Below are positions 7,133 through 14,782 of a stretch of 26,909 nucleotides of DNA, one piece after another; positions within the stretch are counted from its first letter, which is position 1; every line of letters starts with the position of its first letter. This stretch comes from JAADDG01 sp964450755. Lineage in GTDB: Bacteria; Campylobacterota; Campylobacteria; Campylobacterales; JAADDG01. Both the position numbers and the translations under genes were made by a program. A model generated the notes under the pieces. That model was not told the DNA's origin, made no database searches, and saw only the letters and a list, made by a program, of their open reading frames with translations. The DNA lies in the NCBI GenBank assembly GCA_964450755.1, contig CAYVDJ010000092.1:1-26909 (forward strand). Reading direction: 5' to 3'.

Positions 7133-7601
7133 ACATCCTCTCATAGATCTCTCTCTTTTTCTCCTTTTTCATTGCCGCATAAGCCGGAGAGGGAGAGGGG
7201 AGGAGTTTTGTCGGTAAAGAGATATCTTTAAAATATCTCTTAAAAAGACTCTGGGCTTTTTTGCCGGTGAAAAATATCATTTTGATATTTGGATATTTTT
7301 TCAAAAGCTTATAAAAATCATTCGGCTCACACTCTTTTAGATTTGTGTCGGAGGAGTTTACCCTTTGGCAGCTTTTTATCACATCCCAAAGGGCAAGACG
7401 GCTTTTTTTTAGAAGTTGTATTTTTTGTTCTTTTGTGTCTGTCGGGAGATTAAAGATATCAGAGAGAATTGCCCAAAACTGATTTCTTGGATGGGCATAG
7501 TAAAAACTCTCTTCAAATGATTTGATACTGGGAAAAGAACCCAGGATGAGAATTTTGGAGTTTTCAAAGATAACAGGTTCAAAGGGGTGAAAAAATTTCA
7601 C
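7116..7601 (-). CDS. Hypoxanthine/uracil-DNA glycosylase (UDG superfamily, family 6-like)
   Basis: The product should excise deaminated bases (hypoxanthine, possibly uracil) from DNA at the start of base excision repair. The motifs are LILGSFPS (18-25), YYAHPRNQFW (34-43, with the conserved Asn of this family) and a C-terminal LPSPSPAYA loop. It has no signal peptide and is cytosolic. An upstream TTG at 7619 is possible, but the GTG at 7601 has TGTGGA at good distance and forms a GTGA overlap with the stop of the phosphoribosyltransferase gene, so it is preferred (161 residues). It is the last gene of the mqnE operon. It also overlaps the 3' end of the convergent MscS-type gene. Confidence 0.85.
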   Translation of the reverse strand: MKFFHPFEPVIFENSKILILGSFPSIKSFEESFYYAHPRNQFWAILSDIFNLPTDTKEQKIQLLKKSRLALWDVIKSCQRVNSSDTNLKECEPNDFYKLLKKYPNIKMIFFTGKKAQSLFKRYFKDISLPTKLLPSPSPAYAAMKKEKKREIYERMFKEWL

Positions 7602-8044
7602 TTTAGATCCACACTCCAAAAAAAATCAATCCACCCTTGAGGCTCTTTTATATAAAAATCAGCCTCAAACAAAACAGCTTTTTTTTGAAAAATAACGGCT
7701 GTTTTAAAAATATTTTGCGGATATCTCTCTTTTAGGATGGATACAACCTTTTTCATGCTCTCTCCGCTGTCAACGATATCATCAACTATCAAAACTCTTT
7801 TGTATCCTTTTAGATTTGGGATATTAAAAACCTTTACGCATGGAAGTTTTTTATCATCTTCATAACCGATGGTATTTATCGTAAAAACATTTCGGTTGTC
7901 AAAATACTCTCCAAGCAGGTGGGCTATCGTCATTCCGCCTCTTGCGATTGCCACAATGGCATCAAACTCATATCCCTTTTCTATCTTCAAAGAGAGTTTT
8001 TTCAGATCATCTTTGAAACTTTCATAACCGTAGTAGTATCTCAT
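7598..8044 (-). CDS. Purine-type phosphoribosyltransferase
   Basis: This is a cytosolic type I phosphoribosyltransferase of 148 residues. It has VAIARGGM (31-38) in the early loop and the PRPP-binding motif VLIVDDIVDSGES (84-96), and resembles the xanthine/hypoxanthine (Gpt-like) group, which makes IMP, XMP or GMP from free bases and PRPP. The substrate cannot be set from sequence. Upstream GTG codons at 8050 and 8047 are in frame, but ATG at 8044 shares bases with the mqnE stop (TGATG), so it is the likely start. Its own stop overlaps the start of the DNA glycosylase gene, so three genes are tightly coupled. Confidence 0.85.
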   Translation of the reverse strand: MRYYYGYESFKDDLKKLSLKIEKGYEFDAIVAIARGGMTIAHLLGEYFDNRNVFTINTIGYEDDKKLPCVKVFNIPNLKGYKRVLIVDDIVDSGESMKKVVSILKERYPQNIFKTAVIFQKKAVLFEADFYIKEPQGWIDFFWSVDLK

Positions 8045-9081
8045 CACCACTCTTTTATCTCATTGTAGAGGGTATCTCTCTCAACAGGTATAAAACCGCT
8101 GTTTTTGATGAGAGAAACAAACTCTTCAAGTGCCATTCCGTTGGCGCTTTTTGCTCCCGCTGCGGAGTTTATCGACTCTTTTTCTATTGTTCCGTCAAGA
8201 TCATCCGCTCCGTACTCCTGCGCCACTAAAGAGAGATTGATCGTAGAAGTTACCCAATACGCCTTTATATGGGGAATGTTATCAAGTACAAGACGGCTTA
8301 TCGCCATTGTTTTTAATATCTCCTGAGAACTTGGAAAATTCTCTACTCTTAAATAGTTGTTCTCTTTTTGATAAACAAGAGGGATAAAAGCGTTGAAACC
8401 GCCTGTTTTATCCTGCAAATCTCTAAGCCTCATCATGTGATCTATTCTGTGCTCTTTTTTTTCTATATGTCCAAAAAGCATCGTGGCGTTGGAGTGCCTT
8501 CCTCTTTTATGCCAGAGTTTGTGGATTTTAAGCCAATCATCAGAACTTACTTTGCCTTTGCAGATTCTCTCTCTTATCTTCTCATCAAAGATTTCCGCTC
8601 CGCCTCCGGGCATTGAGTCCACACCATTTTGGATCATCATATCGATTATCTCTTCATAATCATATCCGTACTCTTTTGCCAAAAAATTTATCTCAGCCGC
8701 CGTAAGGGCTTTGATGTGAAGGTGAGGGAATTTCTCTTTTATCTTTTTAAAGATACCCATATACCATTCAAGTCCTGCATCTTTATTGTGGGCAGAGACG
8801 ATATGAACCTCTTTGATACCTCTTTTTGAAGCATCTTCCACTGTTTTTAAAATCTCTTCATGACTCATTGTGTAGGGATTGGGATTTTTCCTTGTTGCCG
8901 AAAAAGCGCAAAACTGACAAACATCTTTACAGATGTTTGTCGGATTTATATGGCGGTTTATATTGAAAAAACTCTTTTTGCCGTATCTTCTGACTCTCTC
9001 TTTGTTTGCAAGTTTTCCCAGCGTAAAGAGATCAAGATCATATAACTCTAAAGCCTCTTTGAAACTGTATCTTTTTTGCAT
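8044..9081 (-). CDS. mqnE: Aminofutalosine synthase (menaquinone biosynthesis)
   Basis: This radical SAM enzyme of the futalosine pathway joins 3-[(1-carboxyvinyl)oxy]benzoate with SAM to give 6-amino-6-deoxyfutalosine. The 345-residue protein has the CxxxCxxC cluster motif (Cys51, Cys55, Cys58 in CKDVCQFCAF). It also has EVHIVSAH, GLEWYMGI, the glycine-rich MPGGGAEIF and HRIDHMMRLRDLQD with TGGFNAFIPL, which together favour MqnE over the related MqnC. It is the first gene of a minus-strand operon with the phosphoribosyltransferase and DNA glycosylase. A TATAAT box lies 31 bases upstream. mqnA, which acts one step earlier, is found separately at 22227-22880. Confidence 0.93.
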   Translation of the reverse strand: MQKRYSFKEALELYDLDLFTLGKLANKERVRRYGKKSFFNINRHINPTNICKDVCQFCAFSATRKNPNPYTMSHEEILKTVEDASKRGIKEVHIVSAHNKDAGLEWYMGIFKKIKEKFPHLHIKALTAAEINFLAKEYGYDYEEIIDMMIQNGVDSMPGGGAEIFDEKIRERICKGKVSSDDWLKIHKLWHKRGRHSNATMLFGHIEKKEHRIDHMMRLRDLQDKTGGFNAFIPLVYQKENNYLRVENFPSSQEILKTMAISRLVLDNIPHIKAYWVTSTINLSLVAQEYGADDLDGTIEKESINSAAGAKSANGMALEEFVSLIKNSGFIPVERDTLYNEIKEW

Positions 9082-9111
9082 TTGTTACTCTTAATTTTGT
9101 TTGATTGGAGA

Positions 9112-9117
9112 ATTATA
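9112..9117 (-). promoter_or_regulatory. -10 box for mqnE operon
   Basis: A perfect minus-strand TATAAT in the context GGTATAATTCTC lies 31 bases from the mqnE start at 9081. The same GGTATAATNTCTC context precedes the nosL-like operon. Confidence 0.65.
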
Positions 9118-9174
9118 CCAAAATTATATTCTCTGTTTTTGGTTATATTTTTATATAGATGATAGTTAAGACAA

Positions 9175-10197
9175 CTAAACAACCACTCTTTTTAGAAAGG
9201 GAGAAAGTTTTGTTGTAATTTCATAAGAGATCGTGTTGAAATGCTTTGCCATTTTTTTTGCATTATTCAAAACCTCTATCTCTCTGTTTTCCCCTTCACA
9301 GATGAAATTGTCCATTGAAACTCTTCCGAGTATCTTCTTGTTAGAGTCTGTAAAAAGTTCTTTTGTACCGTCTGCTCTAAAAAATCCGTCTCCGTAGCCT
9401 ATATCATAAGTGGAGATTATCATACTTCTGTCGGCTCTGAAAATACCTCCGTATCCTGCTCTTTCTCCCTTTTTCAGAAGTCTTGAGCTTAGTTTTTCCG
9501 CCCACAAAGAGAGTACGGCTTTTAGATCAAATGTTCCAAATATCTCATCTGTTTCAAGATATCCGTAAGTGGCTATACCGCATCGGACAAAATCATCATC
9601 ACATGATTTCAGACGAAAAAGGGCTGCGGAATTGCAGGAGTGAAAAGAGGGAATGGAGATATCATATTTTTTACAAAATTTTAAAACTTGCTTTTTTATT
9701 TTTTTCCAATTCTCCCTTTGCCAAAAAAGTTCGCTTGAGAGATCGTCTGCGCTTCTAAAATGGGTCATTATCCCTTTTAGATTGAGCTTTTTATCTTTTA
9801 TCAGTTTAAAAGCAGCTTCTGTCTCCTCCTCCTGTATGCCGTTTCGGTGCATACCGCTGTCTATCTTCAGATGGATATCACTTTTTTGCGGAAGATGAAA
9901 AAGATCATCAATCCTGTTTATCGTTATGCTTATACCTTTTTTTATGATACCTTTTGGTATCTGGCTTAGTATAAGAGTCTCTTCAAAAAGATTTTCTATC
10001 TCATCGGCTTCTCTTAGATCTTTGACAATAACCTTTTTTATTCCGTATTGATGTGCCAAATTTGCCATCTCTTTTAGTCCGTGTCCGTAGGCGTTGTCTT
10101 TTAAAACGGCAAAAATTTTCTCTTTGCCACCCGCCTTTTTGGAAATTTGATCGAGGTTATGAAAATAATTTGAAGAACTAAGTTTGATATATGCCAT
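9175..10197 (-). CDS. alr: Alanine racemase
   Basis: This PLP enzyme makes D-alanine for peptidoglycan. The 340-residue protein has the PLP-lysine motif AVLKDNAYGHG (Lys33), KIDSGMHRNG (111-120), RCGIATYGY (206-213) and the second catalytic tyrosine in AGYGGIF (Tyr249), followed by IGYGDG. It is slightly shorter than typical 360-residue enzymes, mainly at the C-terminus. The ATG immediately follows the stop codon of the upstream 79-residue gene, so the two form an operon driven from about 10467-10472. It lacks a neighbouring ddl or mur gene. Assignment is firm. Confidence 0.93.
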   Translation of the reverse strand: MAYIKLSSSNYFHNLDQISKKAGGKEKIFAVLKDNAYGHGLKEMANLAHQYGIKKVIVKDLREADEIENLFEETLILSQIPKGIIKKGISITINRIDDLFHLPQKSDIHLKIDSGMHRNGIQEEETEAAFKLIKDKKLNLKGIMTHFRSADDLSSELFWQRENWKKIKKQVLKFCKKYDISIPSFHSCNSAALFRLKSCDDDFVRCGIATYGYLETDEIFGTFDLKAVLSLWAEKLSSRLLKKGERAGYGGIFRADRSMIISTYDIGYGDGFFRADGTKELFTDSNKKILGRVSMDNFICEGENREIEVLNNAKKMAKHFNTISYEITTKLSPFLKRVVV

Positions 10198-10437
10198 CTA
10201 TTCGGCTTTTATTCCGTAAGTTTTTACTAAAAAACCTCTTAGTTTTCTTGCCTGATAATCAAGTTTGAAAAATCTGCCGTAAATCTCTTTTGCATCAAGT
10301 TTCGGATTCTCTGAAAAGTCAAACTGGTCGCCTTTTTTTGGGATATTGTTATCCAGATAGTTATAAAAATCTTTTCTGATTTCTATCAGTCTGTCGAGTT
10401 CCTTTTTCAAACTCTCTTTGTCAATAACTTCTTGCAT
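10198..10437 (-). CDS. Small conserved-looking protein of unknown function
   Basis: This gene encodes 79 residues, mostly charged and helical, with an N-terminal heptad-like stretch (VIDKESLKKELDRLIEIRKD) and a C-terminal basic segment ending YGIKAE. It has no signal peptide, membrane segment or cysteine. It begins at an ATG with AAAGGAT upstream, sits directly behind the divergent promoter and abuts alr without spacing, which supports a real, translated gene. I do not recognise the family and assign no function. Confidence 0.7.
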   Translation of the reverse strand: MQEVIDKESLKKELDRLIEIRKDFYNYLDNNIPKKGDQFDFSENPKLDAKEIYGRFFKLDYQARKLRGFLVKTYGIKAE

Positions 10438-10462
10438 ACAGATCCTTTTTGGAATTATTTTG

Positions 10463-10472
10463 TATAATTATA
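10463..10472. promoter_or_regulatory. Palindromic divergent -10 element between alr operon and hupE-like gene
   Basis: The ten bases TATAATTATA form a perfect palindrome. Read on plus they give TATAAT at 10463-10468, 34 bases before the ATG at 10503; read on minus they give TATAAT at 10472-10467, 29 bases before the ATG at 10437. The two -10 boxes overlap by two bases, so both polymerases could not open this site at once. Confidence 0.55.
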
Positions 10473-10502
10473 GCAAATCAAATTTTTTATAAAAAGAGTG
10501 AA

Positions 10503-11570
10503 ATGCAGTTTTTAGTCTGTTTACTGTTTTTGATACTTTCTTTAGATGCCCATCCTTTGAATCTTACAAAGATGAATCTGGATCTAAACAGCTCTATTCC
10601 TTTGTTGTCTTTGCGTTTTGTCTCCTTTAATCTTGAAACACCGTTTTTTTTAAAAGATCCTGAGCCAAAGATTATATTTGAAAAAAAAGATGAGATTATA
10701 AAATATATTCAAGAGAGTATAGAGATAAAAAATGATAATTTTGAATGTACTTTAAATCCACTCTCTTTTGATATTCATAATGAGATAGTTATCAATTCAT
10801 CTTTTAATGTGGTCTGCAAACAGCAGATTAAAAATCTGAAAATAAAATTCAATCTCTTTTTTGAATTTGACAAAACGCAACAGGGGGTTATGAAAATCAA
10901 TCTTCCAAAGGAGAGTAAAACCTTGATTTTCAGTCCCCGAAAAGAGAGTTATATCGTTAAAACAACAAAATCAAACTCCGCTAATTTTAAAAATTTTTTA
11001 ATAGAAGGTATCTGGCATATCTGGGAAGGTATCGATCATATACTTTTTTTGCTGATGTTGCTTTTGCCTTCTGTTTTGACAAAAAGAGGCTTTAAGAGTG
11101 TTTTTCTTGATATCCTAAAAATTGTTACCGCTTTTACGATCTCTCACTCCATAACTTTGTCTTTAAGTATGTTCGGTATTCTCAATCCTCCCCAAAGGAT
11201 CATAGAGACTTTTATAGCAGTATCTGTTTTATTGACGGCACTTAACAATCTATATTCTGTTGTTTCCTTTAAAAAAGAGTGGCTTTTGGCTTTTTGTTTT
11301 GGTTTCATCCACGGCTTTGGTTTTGCAAATGCTCTGCATGAGATGGGACTTGAATATAAAAATTTTGTAAGTACTGTTTTTGGTTTCAATCTCGGTGTGG
11401 AGGCAGGGCAGGTTGTTATTGTTCTGGCGATTTTGCCTTTGATCTATTTTATATCAAACAAAAAGGCATATAGAAAAATCATCATGCCGTTTTTGTCTCT
11501 TTTGACGGCATTTATATCTCTTCTATGGGCGATAGAGAGAACTTTTGCTCTTCATTTTATGCCCTTTTGA
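10503..11570 (+). CDS. HupE/UreJ-family membrane protein
   Basis: The 355-residue protein has a signal peptide (MQFLVCLLFLILSLDA), a beta-rich extracytoplasmic domain to about residue 165 and then about six to seven membrane helices. Signature motifs of the HupE/UreJ_2 group are HIWEGIDHILF (172-182), TISHS (212-216), FIHGFGFA (268-275) and FNLGVEAGQ (295-303). The conserved His/Asp residues in helices suggest nickel or other metal transport, but the substrate is unproven. A TTG at 10449 is in frame but lies before the -10 box at 10463-10468, so the ATG at 10503 after AAAAAGAG is the true start. No hydrogenase or urease genes are nearby. Confidence 0.82.
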   Translation: MQFLVCLLFLILSLDAHPLNLTKMNLDLNSSIPLLSLRFVSFNLETPFFLKDPEPKIIFEKKDEIIKYIQESIEIKNDNFECTLNPLSFDIHNEIVINSSFNVVCKQQIKNLKIKFNLFFEFDKTQQGVMKINLPKESKTLIFSPRKESYIVKTTKSNSANFKNFLIEGIWHIWEGIDHILFLLMLLLPSVLTKRGFKSVFLDILKIVTAFTISHSITLSLSMFGILNPPQRIIETFIAVSVLLTALNNLYSVVSFKKEWLLAFCFGFIHGFGFANALHEMGLEYKNFVSTVFGFNLGVEAGQVVIVLAILPLIYFISNKKAYRKIIMPFLSLLTAFISLLWAIERTFALHFMPF

Positions 11571-11620
11571 TAAAAATATCTTTTTATTTTTAAAATTATT
11601 TATTCTTTAAGAAATTATGC

Positions 11621-11626
11621 TAAAAT
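11621..11626 (+). promoter_or_regulatory. Probable -10 box for the antiporter gene
   Basis: TAAAAT in the context TATGCTAAAAT (extended TGN) lies 37 bases upstream of the ATG at 11663, in an AT-rich gap of 92 bases after the hupE-like gene. One mismatch from consensus; no clear -35. Confidence 0.45.
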
Positions 11627-11662
11627 TTGGCAGAGCAATAAAAAATATTTAAAAGGTTTAAC

Positions 11663-12994
11663 ATGGAACATATTTGGTTTTATTCTGCAGTTATTTTTGG
11701 TATCGTAATTCTTTCAAAAATTATAGCGTTGAAAACCTCTACAATAGATGTTCTATGGCTTATTCTGTTTGGTTCTGTTTTTTCAAATATAGGAATTATT
11801 CCCGAACATAATGAAATACTGGAATATATAGGAGAGTGGGGAATTGTTTTTATAATGTTTGCTTTGGGACTTGATGAAAATCTTTCACATTTTTTTACAG
11901 GGCTTAAAAGGAGTATGGGAATAGCGATAATAGGTGCTTTGTTTCCTTTTTTGGCAGGATTTTACAGTGCAAAAGTGTTGGGTTATGACAGTAACAGTGC
12001 AATGCTTTGGGGACTTACTATGACAGCAACGGCCGTTAGTTTGACAATGATGTCTTTGAGAGAGGAAAATTTACACAAAAGTACTGCCGCAACAGGTATC
12101 ATGACGGCTGCTGTTGTAGATGATATTTTGTCTTTGATAGGTGTTGCGATCATAGTTCCACTGGTTATATCAGCTTCAAACGGTCAGGAGGGATCTTTGG
12201 AGATGGGAGTGATCTTTACCATAATAGTCAAAGTATTTTTCTTTTTTTGTATAGTTTTATTTGTGGGTCTTTTTGTTTTTCCCGAAAGAAGTTATAAAAG
12301 TGTTTCTGATAAACATAAATTTTTACGATATTTTGTAAAAATAGGAAATTTTTCTCAAAGATACCTTGGTGTTAAAAAGTTTGTAGCTTTATCGGGAGGT
12401 CTCTTTACTCCTTTGATTATGGTTTTTATCGCTATGGCCATAGCGGCAATCGCCCATTTTTTCGGTTTTCATCCGGCTATCGGTGCTTATTTGGCAGGAC
12501 TTTTTTTACAAAAAGAGTATTTTATATTTCATAAAAGAAAAAGTGATGAAAACTATTTTTTCAGTTCAAAAAGAACTATTGATACACTTGCTTTTATTAT
12601 ATTTGGTCCCATATTTTTTGTAAATCTCGGAGCAAAGCTGGTATTTGATTTTCAGATATTTCAGGATGTCTTTTTAGGTGTTATTCTGCTTTTTTCTCTG
12701 GTTTTTGTTTTACAGATTTTATCTGCCTCTTTTGCGGCAAAATATACGGGAAGTTACAGATGGCATGAGAGTGTTATGATCGGTTTTGGAATGCTAGGAA
12801 GAGCCGAACTTGCATTTATTGTTATAGATATAGCTTTTGTTGATAACAAAATCATAGATATAGAACAGTTTTATACGCTTATTATGGTTACATTTTTGCT
12901 AAATATCAGTGTCCCTTTGGTGATAAAGTGGTGGAAACCGTATTATGCCGGAGAGAAGGAGTTTTTTGTTTTTGGGGTAAAACTCTCAAGATAA
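11663..12994 (+). CDS. CPA2-family cation:proton antiporter
   Basis: The 443-residue integral membrane protein has about 12-13 hydrophobic segments. It shows the CPA2 hallmarks GIVFIMFALGLDENL (60-74) and the paired aspartates AAVVDDILSLIG (Asp153, Asp154), the ion-binding site in NapA/Kef-like exchangers. It also has FFGFHPAIGAYLAGLFLQ, typical of the second inverted repeat. It would exchange Na+ or K+ for protons across the inner membrane; the DD pair favours an electrogenic exchanger. The usual C-terminal TrkA-N domain of Kef channels is absent, and the protein ends shortly after the last helix. It starts at ATG with AAAAGG upstream and is monocistronic. Confidence 0.9.
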   Translation: MEHIWFYSAVIFGIVILSKIIALKTSTIDVLWLILFGSVFSNIGIIPEHNEILEYIGEWGIVFIMFALGLDENLSHFFTGLKRSMGIAIIGALFPFLAGFYSAKVLGYDSNSAMLWGLTMTATAVSLTMMSLREENLHKSTAATGIMTAAVVDDILSLIGVAIIVPLVISASNGQEGSLEMGVIFTIIVKVFFFFCIVLFVGLFVFPERSYKSVSDKHKFLRYFVKIGNFSQRYLGVKKFVALSGGLFTPLIMVFIAMAIAAIAHFFGFHPAIGAYLAGLFLQKEYFIFHKRKSDENYFFSSKRTIDTLAFIIFGPIFFVNLGAKLVFDFQIFQDVFLGVILLFSLVFVLQILSASFAAKYTGSYRWHESVMIGFGMLGRAELAFIVIDIAFVDNKIIDIEQFYTLIMVTFLLNISVPLVIKWWKPYYAGEKEFFVFGVKLSR

Positions 12995-13013
12995 TTTTTG
13001 ATTTTCATTATGT

Positions 13014-13019
13014 TATAAT
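13014..13019 (+). promoter_or_regulatory. -10 box for pyrC, immediately before the repeat
   Basis: TATAAT ends two bases before the 81-base repeat at 13021-13101. A start site about seven bases downstream would fall inside the repeat, making it most of the pyrC 5' leader. Confidence 0.55.
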
Positions 13020-13020
13020 A

Positions 13021-13101
13021 AGGGCAGCTCTAAAAATTTATACAGTCCATAGAAGGCAAAGAAGATATAAGATTTCGTAAGAGAAATTCGCAGGACTGCC
13101 C
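13021..13101 (+). repeat. 81-base relative of the MITE-like element in the pyrC leader
   Basis: The segment aligns without gaps to 258-338 with about 7 mismatches in 81 bases. Its own ends form a 6-base inverted repeat, GGGCAG and CTGCCC, with an inner pair CAGTCC/GGACTG, so it may be a shorter independent element or one end of a deleted copy. It lies between the TATAAT box and the ribosome-binding site of pyrC. Confidence 0.75.
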
Positions 13102-13131
13102 ATAAAGAAAACCAAACATCAAAGGAAGAAA

Positions 13132-14133
13132 GTGAAGATTATCGTACAAAATCCGCTTGATATGCATCTGCATCTAAGAGACGCAGATATGTTAAAAACG
13201 GTAGCACCTCTTAGTGCCAAAACTTTCAGCGGTGCAGTTGTGATGCCAAATCTTGTTCCTCCCGTAACCTCGATAGAAGATGTCGTTTCATATAAACAGA
13301 GGATAAAAGAGGCGATAGGAGATGAAGTTTTTGAACCGTATATGACTCTCTTTTTTAAAAATGATTATGATTATGAGTTTTTAAAAGAGGCTAAAAAATA
13401 TATTACCGCTATCAAACTCTATCCGGCGGGGATTACTACAAACAGTGAAGGAGGTGTCAGTTCGATAGAGAGTAAAAGTCTGGCAAAAACTCTGGAAGCT
13501 ATGAGTATTTTGGATATTCCGCTTTGTGTTCACGGAGAGAGTGACGGTTTTGTGATGGACAGAGAGAGGGAGTTTTTGAGTGTTTATGAACAGTTGGCAA
13601 AAGATTTTCCGAAACTGAAAATCATTATGGAGCATATAACCACAAAAGAGAGTGTTGAGCTTTTGCAAAAGTATGAAAATCTTTATGCGACAATCACTCT
13701 TCACCATCTTTTAATCACTCTTGATGATGTTGCCGGAGGACTTTTGGATCCTCATCTTTTTTGCAAACCGATAGCCAAAAGACCCAAAGACAGGGAAGCT
13801 CTTTTGAAAGTGGCGTTGGAAGCGAATGAAAAGGTGATGTTTGGAAGTGACAGCGCACCTCATCCCCAAAGCAAAAAAGAGACCTGCGGATGTGCTGCGG
13901 GTGTATTTACGGCACCGATAGCTTTGCAAATGCTTGCATCTTTGTTTGAAGAGCGGAGTGAAAATCTTCAAAAATTTGTCAGTGATAATGCAGTGAAAAT
14001 TTACGGTATCACTCCTCCTTCAAAAAGTGTGGTTTTGGTAAAAAAAGAGTTTGAAATTCCAAAAAGCTACGGCAATGTCGTACCGATGTTTGCGGGTAGA
14101 AAGATAGAGTGGAGTATAGAGAGTGTCTCATAA
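13132..14133 (+). CDS. pyrC: Dihydroorotase
   Basis: This enzyme closes carbamoyl aspartate to dihydroorotate in pyrimidine synthesis. The 333-residue protein is of the E. coli PyrC type and has MHLHLRD (His12, His14), the carboxylated lysine in AIKLYPAG (Lys95), VHGE (His134), MEHIT (His168) and FGSDSAPHP (Asp240), all metal or substrate ligands. The start is GTG with AAAGGAAG upstream. It is the first gene of a long plus-strand run, and the response regulator gene begins within its last 11 bases. Its leader contains the repeat described above, an unusual position for a core metabolic gene. Confidence 0.96.
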   Translation: MKIIVQNPLDMHLHLRDADMLKTVAPLSAKTFSGAVVMPNLVPPVTSIEDVVSYKQRIKEAIGDEVFEPYMTLFFKNDYDYEFLKEAKKYITAIKLYPAGITTNSEGGVSSIESKSLAKTLEAMSILDIPLCVHGESDGFVMDREREFLSVYEQLAKDFPKLKIIMEHITTKESVELLQKYENLYATITLHHLLITLDDVAGGLLDPHLFCKPIAKRPKDREALLKVALEANEKVMFGSDSAPHPQSKKETCGCAAGVFTAPIALQMLASLFEERSENLQKFVSDNAVKIYGITPPSKSVVLVKKEFEIPKSYGNVVPMFAGRKIEWSIESVS

Positions 14134-14782
14134 AATTCTTCTTTTGGAAGATGATGAACTTTTTTGTGAAACTCTGGAGGATTTTTTGGAAGAAGAGGGT
14201 TTTGATGTGGATTTGGCTCATGAGGGCAGAGAGGCTTTGCAAAAAAGTTATAACAATGTTTATGATCTCTATCTTCTTGATGTCAAAGTTCCCCATATAA
14301 ACGGATTTGATTTTTTGAAAATGTTAAGAGATGCCGGTAATGATACTCCGGCTATCTTTATAACATCTTTGAAAGAGATGCAAGATCTCTCAAAAGGATT
14401 TTTGGTCGGGGCTGATGATTATCTAAAAAAACCTTTTGAACTTGAAGAACTTCTTCTTAGGATCAATGCGGTTTTGAGAAGAAAAGGGATCGTTGATCTG
14501 TTTGAGATAGACAGTGATTTTACCCTTGATATCAAAAGAAAAAGACTCTATAAAAATTCTAAAGAGATTCCTCTAAATCTAAAAGATGTTCAACTTTTGA
14601 TTTTGTTGGTACAAAACAGGGGTAAAGTGGTAACAAAAGAGATGATTTTGGAAACTTTATGGAGCAGTGAGGAGGAGGCAAGTTACGGCTCTATCAGAGT
14701 TTATATAAACAATCTTAAAAAGATTTTTTCCAAAGAGAAGATTGTAAATATTCGAGGGATTGGATATAAATTTGAAAAATAG
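14123..14782 (+). CDS. OmpR-family response regulator
   Basis: This 219-residue two-component regulator has a receiver domain at 1-115: acidic pair Glu9/Asp10, phosphorylated Asp53 in YLLDVKVP, Thr81 in FITS and Lys103 in YLKKPF. A winged-helix DNA-binding domain follows from about 125 to 219, with the C-terminal NIRGIGYKFEK typical of OmpR/PhoB proteins. The GTG start overlaps the end of pyrC, and the histidine kinase gene overlaps its own end, so transcription and translation are coupled across all three. Target genes are unknown. Confidence 0.93.
   Translation: MSHKILLLEDDELFCETLEDFLEEEGFDVDLAHEGREALQKSYNNVYDLYLLDVKVPHINGFDFLKMLRDAGNDTPAIFITSLKEMQDLSKGFLVGADDYLKKPFELEELLLRINAVLRRKGIVDLFEIDSDFTLDIKRKRLYKNSKEIPLNLKDVQLLILLVQNRGKVVTKEMILETLWSSEEEASYGSIRVYINNLKKIFSKEKIVNIRGIGYKFEK

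Noticed and set aside
10449..10502. TTG at 10449 as start of the hupE-like gene
   Set aside because: It lies upstream of the -10 box at 10463-10468 and has no ribosome-binding site; the ATG at 10503 begins a proper signal peptide.
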